From positions 1 to 64,000 of the forward strand of contig JABTUW010000004.1 in the NCBI GenBank assembly GCA_015075185.1: a DNA stretch of 64,000 nt, read 5' to 3'. How positions within the stretch are numbered: position 1 is the first letter of the stretch; each line of letters opens with the position of its first letter. This stretch comes from Anaerolineales bacterium. GTDB lineage: Bacteria; Chloroflexota; Anaerolineae; 4572-78; J111. This document shows positions 49,220 through 57,753 of the stretch, piece after piece. The notes under the pieces are model-generated. The model ran no database searches, was not told where the DNA came from, and saw only the letters and a list, made by a program, of their open reading frames with translations. The translations under genes were made by a program, and so were the position numbers.

Positions 49220-49379
49220 TTTGACACTTCCCTTGAGTTGGGATTGAATGGCTTATTATGTGTGAAGTGGTGCTTTCTCCCTTCACAACAGGTCTATTGT
49301 TCTTATTGCAGTAAATTAAGAAACCTGTACAATACCGGAAGGATTGGTTTAAGATGAAGCGGACCCTATTGGGGGAAAG

Positions 49380-50941
49380 ATGAATAAGACTGCGAGAATA
49401 ATAAAAGAAACTACCAGACTCTCTATATTTTTTTTACGCCGTGATAATCGCCGGTTTGGTCTCTTGTTAATGACATGCAGTGCTCTGGCGCTATTCTTCA
49501 TCCTCTTTACCCATAATAGCAGTGGCAAGACCATCCTTAGGGGTGAGGCCATGCCCTATCTCTACGCGCCGCAACAGCAGCAGCAAGACCACAAGATATA
49601 TCTGCCAATTATCTTCTCATCAAATATCGGCCTGCTGCGGGTCAATCCGGCCAATCCGCGCTATTTTACCGATGGGAATAGCCGGGCGATCTACTTGACC
49701 GGGTCACATACCTGGGCGAATTTTCAAGAGGCCGGTGAATCAAACCCGCCTCCCGTCTTTGATTACGTGGCTTATCTGGATTTTCTGCAAGCAAACAATC
49801 ACAATTTTTTCCGCTTGTGGCGGTGGGAACAGGCTAAATGGATCCGTGGACGGCTGGCAACATCTGGTTTGATCCTATGCCTTACCAGCGGCCGGGGCCT
49901 GGGACAGCTCTGGATGGCAAAGCAAAGTTCGATTTGACCAAGTTTAACCAGGCTTACTTTGATAGGCTGCGAGCTAGAGTAATCCAGGCGGGGGAACGGG
50001 GTATCTATGTTTCGATTATGTTGTTCGATGGGTTCAGTGTTGATAATAAAGGAGACGTTGGCAATCCCTGGCCGGGACACCCCTATAATATCAAAAACAA
50101 CATTAATGGGATTGATGGTGACCCCGACAAAAATGGGAGAGGGGAGGAGACCCATACCCTGCAGCTACCAGCCGTAACGGCGGTCCAAGAGGCTTATGTG
50201 CGCAAAGTGATTGATACGGTCAACGACCTGAATAATGTGCTGTACGAGATCAGCAATGAGAGCCATTCGAATTCGCAGGAATGGCAGGTCCACATGATCA
50301 ATTACATCAAGAGTTATGAGGCTACCAAGCCCAAACAGCATCCGGTCGGGATGACGGTCGAGTATCCTAACGGCAGTAATGCCGAGTTATTTGCCAGCCC
50401 GGCCGATTGGATTTCTCCGAATGACAGCGGTGGGTACAAGGACAATCCGCCGGCTGCCGATGGGAGTAAGGTGATTATCTCAGATACAGACCATTTATGG
50501 GGTGTTGGCGGTGATCGGCAGTGGGTCTGGAAAAGTTTCACCAGGGGTATCAACCCTATTTATATGGATTGTTATCATGCGATTTACTGTGAGGGACAGA
50601 ATCCCAATAATGATCCCACCGTGGTTAGTGTGCGGCGCAATATGGGTTATACCCTGAATTATGCCAATCGGATGAACCTGGCGGCGATGACGCCACGGGG
50701 TGATTTGTGTTCGACCGGGTATTGCTTGGCCAATCCGGCAGCTAGTGGGGCCGAGTATCTGGTATATCTACCTACGGGTGGGAAGGTAACAGTTAATCTC
50801 TCGGCCGTGTCAGGTGAACTGTCGGTTGAGTGGTTCAATCCAAGTACGGGGGCCGCGTTCGCTGGAGGCAGCACACCCGGAGGAGCGAGTCGCTCGTTTA
50901 CCGCCCCTTTCAACGGTGATGCGGTGCTGTATCTCTATTAA
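49380..50941 (+). CDS. Secreted glycoside-hydrolase-like protein (TIM-barrel type with C-terminal beta domain), one frameshift
   Basis: The N-terminus has a membrane segment (FGLLLMTCSALALFFILF). The segment HKIYLPIIFSSN follows near residues 70-81, then LLRVNPANPRYFTDGNSRAI and YLTGSHTWANFQ, typical of DUF4038/cellulase-like (alpha/beta)8 proteins. One missing base near 49853 splits the barrel. It resumes with TAGNIWFDPMPYQRPGPGTA, and later YEISNESHSNSQEWQ supplies a plausible catalytic Glu. The C-terminal ~90 residues (EYLVYLPTGGKVTVNLSAVS) form a beta-sandwich often called a putative collagen-binding domain in such enzymes. It may trim the exopolysaccharide; that role is inferred. Confidence 0.74.
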
Positions 50942-51030
50942 TCAGGTTGATAGCTTTTCTCCCGACCATACCTTGCCCCCGTAACCTAAAGTGTACAGAG
51001 CAAATAGAATAAGGTTGAAAAATATATGTT

Positions 51031-51064
51031 TTCAAACTGAATTCAAACTTATTTGTGATATAGT
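51031..51064 (+). promoter_or_regulatory. Phased direct-repeat box and extended -10, site E
   Basis: TTCAAAC at 51031 and 51042, 11 bp apart, is followed by an extended -10 TGA-TATAGT with its hexamer at 51059. The 17-base spacing equals that of site F. It lies 65 bases before the beta-helix gene. Confidence 0.66.
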
Positions 51065-51128
51065 GGTCTTGTAGACAATTACGTTAACCTCATAATCAAA
51101 TAGTTAATTTTTTCGAAAAGGGGAAAAA

Positions 51129-53540
51129 ATGACTACAAGGACACTATCAACATACATCATCCGTCTGCAGGCGATCTTATCGCTGTTGGTATTGGTATTT
51201 ACTGTGAGCCTCCTCACCCCTATGCTTGCCTATGCTGATGGTGAGGTGACAAACTGTGCGAACGATACCGATCTGCATGCCAAACTGGCCGGCGGCGGTG
51301 TAGTCACCTTCAATTGTGCCTCCACTCCTGCAACCATCCTTTTGACCACGGCTGATCTTCCTGGCAGCAGCTACATCAATATCACCCAAACGCCGACGAT
51401 TAGCGGTGGGGGGCTGATTACCCTCCAGGGGAACGGCGGTGCTCGCATTTTTAATGTTGATAGCAGCACCTTGGTTCTGGATGGCCTGACCATAAGTAAC
51501 GGGCAGGCTAACAATTATGGCGGGGCGCTCCAAGTAGTCAATGCGGGTGTCGTGACTATCACGGCAAGTACATTGGTTAACAATCAAGCGACTAATTTGG
51601 GTGGGGCGGTCGCTGCTGCCAACAGCGAATTGAATATTATAAACAGCACCCTTTTTAACAACCGGGCTGGGGTTGGGGGCGCGATTTATATTGCTCAGAG
51701 CACAGGTGTGGGCAAGGCGGCGATAATAAATAGTACCATCTACAGTAACACCGCTTCCGACGGCGTGGGGGGGGGCATCCGCAGTTATGATGCTCGACTT
51801 ACCCTTGCTAACAGTACCTTGTCTAATAATAGGGCTCTTGAAGACATCGGTGTCGAGCCTGGCGGTAATGGTGGCGCTATCGCCGTCTCCGGCACGGGTA
51901 GTAGTATCACTCTCATTACCAACACCACCATCTTCAGTAATTTTGCTTCGATCAACGGCGGGGGTATCCAGGCTGATAGCGGAAGCGGCAGTGGGAGTAT
52001 TAAGAACAGCGTTGTCGCCGGTAATGTTGCTACCACTACCAATGTCGCTAATTGTAATAGCGCCAGTATTATCTCCAATGGTAACAATATAGACAGTGGC
52101 AATGGCTGCAACTTCATCGCCAGCGGCGACCTTCCCAACACCGACCCCCTGCTCGGCCCGCTGGCGAACAATGGCGGAACTACCCTGACCCACGCGCTGT
52201 TACCCGGTAGCCCGGCCGTTAACGCCGCCGACAATACCGCCTGTGCCGCTGATCCAATTAAGAATGTGGACCAGCGGGGTGTACTCCGTCCGCAAGGCGC
52301 ATTTTGTGACATCGGTGCAGTGGAAGAGACCAGCAGTTTGGCCATAGCCAAAAGCTCGGTTAACCAAGGAGGTGAGCCTATTCAACCGGGTGAGCGGATC
52401 ACCTATACGATTTCCGTGACCAATACCAGCAGTTTGACCGCCACTGATGGAGTAATTTCCGACACCCTGCCGGCTAACACCTCTTTTGTCACTGATAGCA
52501 TTACTCTCAGCCCTCTCAGTGCTGGCACAAAGGGTTCCACACCGCCTACGCTGGCCAGCAACCTGACGATCACTGCCGGTCAGAGCATCACCGTAACCTA
52601 CGCTGTGACAGTCAACACGCCTCTCCCCAACCAGACGCAGATAGTGAACACGGCTTCGGTGACGAGCAGTGAGGTCAGCCAGGCGCAGACTAGCACGGTC
52701 ACGGATACGGTGACGAGTGTTCCGGCCCTGTCCATCCAGAAGAGTTCACTGGATGGGAACGGCGGGCTGCTGGCGCCGGGCGACACGCTGACCTACACCA
52801 TTGTGGTTGCCAACAACAGCAGCACGGCTAACGCCACCGGCGGCCTGATCTCCGATCCTCTACCGGTCAACACCACCTTTGTGCCGGGCAGTATTGTCCT
52901 CAATCCATCCGGCGCTGGCACAAGGTTCCACACGCCTACGCTGGCCAGCAACCTGACGATCACTGCCGGTCAGGCATCACGGTAACCATGCAGTCACCGT
53001 CAATTCCTCCTTGCCCGACCAGACGCAGATAGTGAACACGGCTTCGGTGACGAGCAGTGAGGTCAGCCAGGCGCAGACTAGCACGGTCACGGATACAGTG
53101 AGTGCGCCGGCCTGTCCATCCAGAAGAGTTCACTGGATGGGAACGGCGGGCTGCTGGCGCCGGGCGACACGCTGACCTACACCATTGTGGTCGCCAACAA
53201 CGGCACGGCTAACGCCACCGGCGGCCTGATCTCCGATCCCCTGCCTGCTAACACGAGTTTTGTGCCGGGCAGTATTGTGCTCAATCCATCCGGCGCTGGC
53301 TTGTTCGGCTCCAACCCTCCCACCCTGGCCAGCGACCTGACCATCACTGCCGGGCAGCGCATCACCTTGACCTATGGTGTCAAGGTCAATTCCCCCCTGC
53401 CTGACCAGACAAAGATAGTGAACACGGCTTCGGTGACGAGCAGTGAGGTCGGCCTGGTGCAGAGCAGCACGGTCACGGATACGGTAACAAGCCAACAGAA
53501 TACTTATCTGCCTGTGATCCACAAAAATTCTGGGCCATAG
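51129..53540 (+). CDS. Secreted parallel beta-helix protein with choice-of-anchor Q region and DUF11 repeats, YLPV tail (frameshifted)
   Basis: AAGGGG precedes ATG 51129. A signal peptide (ILSLLVLVFTVSLLTPMLAYA) leads to a right-handed beta-helix of ~300 residues with repeats such as LVLDGLTISNGQANNYGGAL and LTLANSTLSNNRAL. The region from PGSPAVNAADNTACAADPIK to DQRGVLRPQGAFCDIGAVE is typical of choice-of-anchor Q proteins. Three DUF11 repeats follow (TYTISVTNTSS, TYTIVVANNS and a third), then NTYLPVIHKNSGP. Frames change near 52922, 52977 and 53105 in the second and third DUF11 repeats, which are themselves near-identical DNA. The protein is probably a surface fibre or adhesin; no enzyme motif is clear. 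Confidence 0.8.
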
Positions 53541-53588
53541 CCCGGATTATTGGCTTTCCTTGCTTGACAACCATCCACATTTTTTAAT

Positions 53589-53611
53589 CTATCAGATTTG
53601 AAATTTGATAG
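53589..53611. promoter_or_regulatory. Near-perfect 23-bp palindrome upstream of a GT4 gene
   Basis: The arms CTATCAGATTT and AAATTTGATAG pair at 10 of 11 positions around a central G. It lies 39 bases before the GTG of the GT4 gene and has no T-run, so an operator is more plausible than a terminator. Confidence 0.4.
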
Positions 53612-53649
53612 TAAGGCCCAAACTGATCTGAAAGTGAGTAGGACCTATT

Positions 53650-54900
53650 GTGCGCATTCTATTTCTAAGTCAAGTTTTGCCTTTTCCGGTGGATGCCGGT
53701 CCTAAAATGCGTAGCTATTATGTGCTGCGTCATTTGACCCAAAAGCATCAAGTAACTCTACTGACATTCGTGCGTGAGACTGATAAACCCGAAGATACTG
53801 CTCATTTGGCTAAATTCTGCCAGGCAGTTCATACCGTGCCGATGCAGCGCACCCGGCTGCGCGATCTCAAATTTTTGACACAAAGCCTCCTGACCCAACA
53901 ACCCTTTCTCATCATTCGTGATCAAATCCCGGCAATGAACGTTAAGATTCAACAATTGGTCCAGTCAGAGCAGTTTGACGTAATCCATGCCGATCAACTC
54001 TGGATGGCCCAATACGCCCTGGCTGCCAAAATGGCATCGCCGCAAAGTAAATTAATCCTCGACCAACACAATGCTGTGTATCTTATTCCCAGACGTCTCG
54101 CCGAGGCAGACTCTAATCCGATCAAGCAACGTTTTTTGGCCCGTGAAGCGCGCTTACTTACCGCTTACGAACCCGAAGTGTGCCATCGTTTTGACCACGT
54201 GGTCTGGGTCACCGCGGAGGATCACCAGGCGGTAGCTGCTTTACCGCAACCAACTGGCAACCGTCAGACAGACTCGACTGTTATTCCTATTTGTGTCAAC
54301 CCAACTGAGGCTCGACCCGTGGCACGGGTAGCAAATAGTTGCCGGATTACTTTCTTGGGAGGGCTGCACTGGCCTCCTAATGCTCAGGGCATAGTTTGGT
54401 TTGCCAAACACGTTTTTCCTCAAATTCGTGAACAAATACCCCAGGCCGTATTAACCATAATCGGTAAGAACCCGCCAGCCGGGTTAGAGGGGGAGGGGAT
54501 TGAGGTAACAGGTTATGTTGTTGACCCAACTCCCTATTTAATCGAAACCGCAACTTTTATCGTGCCGTTGCACGCTGGCGGCGGGATGCGGGTTAAGATT
54601 CTCGATGCCTGGAGTTGGGGATTGCCGCTTGTCTCAACTACCATTGGGGCTGAAGGGATTGAAACTGAAGCTGATAAAAACATTCTCATCGCCGATACGG
54701 CCGAAGCGTTTGCCCAGGCAGTTATCCGGATTCTTAGAAATCCAACGTTGGCGCAACAGTTAGGCCAGCATGGGCGGCAAACTGTTCTCGATAAATATGA
54801 TTGGCAAGTAAGCTACTCAGCCTGGGATGAAGTCTATAATAAGTTAATGATGGTAGAAAATGGTGAACACCAAGGTCATGCTGAATTCAGCTCAAACTAA
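53650..54900 (+). CDS. Glycosyltransferase family 4 protein (EpsH1/PEP-CTERM-associated type)
   Basis: This 416-residue GT-B enzyme starts with GTG 53650, with AGGACC upstream. RILFLSQVLPFPVDAGPKMR, LDQHNAVYLIPRRL, ITFLGGLHWPPNAQGIVWF, VPLHAGGGMRVKILDAWSWG and a C-terminal DKYDWQVSYSAWDEVY place it with the GT4 at 12801. Its position ahead of the tyrosine-kinase module suggests that it belongs to the same polymer system. Confidence 0.88.
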   Translation: MRILFLSQVLPFPVDAGPKMRSYYVLRHLTQKHQVTLLTFVRETDKPEDTAHLAKFCQAVHTVPMQRTRLRDLKFLTQSLLTQQPFLIIRDQIPAMNVKIQQLVQSEQFDVIHADQLWMAQYALAAKMASPQSKLILDQHNAVYLIPRRLAEADSNPIKQRFLAREARLLTAYEPEVCHRFDHVVWVTAEDHQAVAALPQPTGNRQTDSTVIPICVNPTEARPVARVANSCRITFLGGLHWPPNAQGIVWFAKHVFPQIREQIPQAVLTIIGKNPPAGLEGEGIEVTGYVVDPTPYLIETATFIVPLHAGGGMRVKILDAWSWGLPLVSTTIGAEGIETEADKNILIADTAEAFAQAVIRILRNPTLAQQLGQHGRQTVLDKYDWQVSYSAWDEVYNKLMMVENGEHQGHAEFSSN

Positions 54901-55019
54901 ACCAGATTGGTATTGATCTGCCCGTTGATACCCTCCTGCTTGTTTTTGCCGGCGATGCGCTCGTAGATTTACGGGCAAAGCTAGCTTGGCGCCATGCTAA
55001 AGCCCAAAACACCTCCCTT

Positions 55020-55075
55020 TTCTAACTATTTTCTAACTAACTTCACGTGAAGTTATTATAAAATCTTGTTAAAAT
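55020..55075 (+). promoter_or_regulatory. Phased direct-repeat box and extended -10, site D
   Basis: TTCTAAC at 55020 and 55031 and TTCAC at 55042 are each 11 bp apart. The extended -10 TGT-TAAAAT has its hexamer at 55070, 28 bases after the third unit starts, identical to sites A and B. It probably drives the membrane protein and the tyrosine autokinase. Confidence 0.7.
55038..55055. promoter_or_regulatory. Perfect 18-bp palindrome over the third repeat of site D
   Basis: TAACTTCACGTGAAGTTA reads the same on both strands and covers the TTCAC unit of site D. Sites A, B and C lack it. It could bind a second, dimeric regulator. Confidence 0.5.
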
Positions 55076-55126
55076 TATTGTGTAATATTGGTGATCGTAT
55101 AAAATTTCCTGTGATAGAGTAATGTG

Positions 55127-57739
55127 ATGGAATTCTCTGAGGCCAACCATCCCAAGCAACAAAAAATATGCCCTTACCTTGGACTGGCTGATGACCGCGG
55201 CTCACGATTTTCGTACCCCGAAACGGCGCACCGCTGCTTTGCCGCCGGAGCAACTACCCCAATTGGACTGGAGCATCAGTCATCCTTTTGTTTCAGCCAT
55301 CGGCATAGCGACTGTCCCCGTTTTGTGGAATTGGTTCCTGAGTCTTTGTCAGCTTATCCTCTTTCTACGGTTGGACCGGAGCCAAAAAGCCAGGGTTCGG
55401 CAGGAATTTCATTATGGCGAAGTATTCTGTGGGGCTTGACCAGTTTGGTGGTCGGGTTACTGGTTATTACCGGTATTCTTTACTACAGCAGCATGACCTT
55501 TCGACAAAACTTGGCGACCCCCACAGTTAATCAAGTTATACCCAGCCCACCAGCTAGCCCAACAGCTATTCCTATCGCATCTGAGAGTGTGGCTGAAGAG
55601 CCCACGCCGTCGCCCGCGCCTGCGGCAGTACTACCCGCTCTCACGGCCACCCCTACCCCGGTGGAAAATGGGAGCATCTATACCCTGTCGCCGGCGCAAA
55701 ATGATATGGGTTGGTTGACCAGTAATGAAGGTAAAGGTAATCATTTTGGTGACTCTTACCTTTATGCCGGTGTGTTTCAAGGCCAAGTCTATATCAGCGC
55801 CTTCCAATTTGATCTTAGTCCGATCCCCCGTGGGGCGCCTATTGCTTCTGCCGTGCTCCAACTAACCGGTTTACGCGAGGACCGCCTGGCTATTCATATT
55901 GACCGTTCAGGTGAAAGCGGAATATGGGCGCTTCGCCTCTTGGATCCTGAGATTGACCAGGCATGGCGTAGGCATACTTTCCAGGAAATTTTTAATGCCT
56001 CTGTTTTACAGACTTTGACCCCCATCCTGAGTGTTAAAGATTTGGCGGAAGACCAGACCAATTTCTTTGAGTTATCGCCTTCTCAGGTAAAAATACTGGA
56101 AACTCGGATCATTGAGGATGAAAAACCAAAGATTTCCTTTCGAATAGATGGACCTTTGGTTGGCCCGGATAACCTATTTGCCTGGGATACCGGTTATGGT
56201 TCAGAGAGCCATAGTAATAAAGTTGTCCTCCTCCTTAATGTTGGCCCGCCACCGCCTACACCGCCACCTTTTGATTATGTCGTTGTGACCAGCACCCCAA
56301 CACCAGAAAATGTGGTAACCGCTGCAGCGATTGCCATGCAAATGACGGCCGAAGCTACGCGCATTGGCACGGCCACGCCAGTGCCGCCCAATATGGTGAC
56401 CGCTACACCCATCCCCGACTATTTAATTATTGTACCTACTCCAGCTCCTGAGAATACTGCCACTGCTCAGGCCAGAGCAACAATAGCCAAGGCTGAAGCA
56501 CTGACCACTGGTACCCCCACCCCGCTTCCCACTAACGCGATCACTGCCACCCCGACTCCCACCCCCACCTCGACCGCCACCCCGACCGCTTTGTTTAATT
56601 CATCCGATACTACAGGGGTCACTTTTGTGCTGATCACCTCCACTCCGACCCCTCAAACAGTCTTTGCGGCGGCTACGTTGTCCGCGGCAGCTACAGCTCA
56701 GGCTGAGAGTGGCAACCTGCCCACCCCGCTTCCAGACAACTGGGTCACCCCCATTGTTGTTACCGCGACCCCCACCCCGCTCAATGCCGCCACGGCTCAG
56801 TTTTTGGCTGAGGCAGCCACGGCGATAGCCTACACTACCGGGACACCCAGCCCAATACCACCCAACGTAGTCACCGCGACCCCCACCCCGGCTTATAATC
56901 TTGTTCCTTATCTACTTACGCCGCCTCCGGTCAGGTTGCCAACGGTTGTACCCAATCTTCCGACTGCTTTGCTTGGAAAAATTATTTTTAAGTCGGATCG
57001 GGAAGTCTATGGGGAAAGCCAATCGCTGAGCGCAGAAGAGTATACGCAATTAACGGGGCAAACGGCGCCGCCGCCAGGCACGCTCGTTTCAGTTTCTGAT
57101 CCGGATACACAGGAAGTGCAGTGGTATATTATCCGGCCATCAACTGATGTTTATGTTTTCGATCCAAAGACGGGTGAGTTAGGCCGCCTGACGGACATTT
57201 GGCCTTATCAGGTGGCTCGAGACCGGGATACTTATTCACCCGATACGGTCTATCAGGCCTATACCAAGCAATTGCTGTGGACGAATGTCGAGGATGAAGT
57301 AACTGGCGTACGGCGGCCCACAGAAGAATTGGCCATCCATGTCTATGATTACAAGTACAAAGCAGAAAAAGTTGTGACCAAAATGGGGGCGGGGATCGTT
57401 TATGATCCGGCCTGGTCGCCAGTCAGTGATGAGATTGCTTTTGTGGCTACCGAAAGTGGTAATGACGAAATCTGGCTAGTCAAGGCCGACGGTACCGAGG
57501 CCCATCAGATCACGCGCAATACCTGGGAGTGGGACAAATCGCCTTCTTGGTCGCCTGATGGGAAGCAGATAGTTTTTATGTCAAATCGCACTGGAAATCA
57601 GCAATTGTGGATTATGAACGCCGACGGCAGTGACCAACGATTATTGATGGGCTGGGATAATTGGACCCCCTACAATGATTGGGGACCGGTGTGGGTCAAA
57701 TACTTGGACCCGGCTCCTCCCCCGGATAAGGAACGGTAG
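55127..57739 (+). CDS. Membrane-anchored Thr/Pro-rich protein with N-terminal four-Cys motif, DNRLRE-like domain and PD40 repeats
   Basis: This protein is about 870 residues long; GTG 55124 is an alternative start. Residues 14-64 hold ICPYLGLADDRGSRFSYP, HRCFAAG, EHQSSFCFS and HSDCPRF, with Cys at 15, 37, 55 and 63. One membrane span follows (LWGLTSLVVGLLVITGILYY). Outside the cell it has a Thr/Pro stretch, a domain of ~180 residues (SYLYAGVFQGQVYISAFQFD; ASAVLQLTGL) resembling DNRLRE-type modules, a long linker with five ATPTP-type blocks, and C-terminal PD40/TolB-like repeats (PAWSPVSDEIAFVA; PSWSPDGKQIVFMSNRTGNQ). It sits 14 bases before the autokinase. A structural or sensing role in polymer export is a guess. 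Confidence 0.74.
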   Translation: MEFSEANHPKQQKICPYLGLADDRGSRFSYPETAHRCFAAGATTPIGLEHQSSFCFSHRHSDCPRFVELVPESLSAYPLSTVGPEPKSQGSAGISLWRSILWGLTSLVVGLLVITGILYYSSMTFRQNLATPTVNQVIPSPPASPTAIPIASESVAEEPTPSPAPAAVLPALTATPTPVENGSIYTLSPAQNDMGWLTSNEGKGNHFGDSYLYAGVFQGQVYISAFQFDLSPIPRGAPIASAVLQLTGLREDRLAIHIDRSGESGIWALRLLDPEIDQAWRRHTFQEIFNASVLQTLTPILSVKDLAEDQTNFFELSPSQVKILETRIIEDEKPKISFRIDGPLVGPDNLFAWDTGYGSESHSNKVVLLLNVGPPPPTPPPFDYVVVTSTPTPENVVTAAAIAMQMTAEATRIGTATPVPPNMVTATPIPDYLIIVPTPAPENTATAQARATIAKAEALTTGTPTPLPTNAITATPTPTPTSTATPTALFNSSDTTGVTFVLITSTPTPQTVFAAATLSAAATAQAESGNLPTPLPDNWVTPIVVTATPTPLNAATAQFLAEAATAIAYTTGTPSPIPPNVVTATPTPAYNLVPYLLTPPPVRLPTVVPNLPTALLGKIIFKSDREVYGESQSLSAEEYTQLTGQTAPPPGTLVSVSDPDTQEVQWYIIRPSTDVYVFDPKTGELGRLTDIWPYQVARDRDTYSPDTVYQAYTKQLLWTNVEDEVTGVRRPTEELAIHVYDYKYKAEKVVTKMGAGIVYDPAWSPVSDEIAFVATESGNDEIWLVKADGTEAHQITRNTWEWDKSPSWSPDGKQIVFMSNRTGNQQLWIMNADGSDQRLLMGWDNWTPYNDWGPVWVKYLDPAPPPDKER

Positions 57740-57753
57740 AGGAATAAATTATT

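Noticed and set aside
49221..49260. Sigma-70 promoter with TTGACA before the glycoside-hydrolase-like gene
   Set aside because: The best -10 (TATTAT) is 27 bases from TTGACA, too far for a normal spacer.
51177..52193. Long minus-strand open frame (338 codons) inside the beta-helix gene
   Set aside because: The + strand encodes a signal peptide and clear beta-helix repeats. The minus frame is a shadow caused by low stop frequency in repetitive codons.
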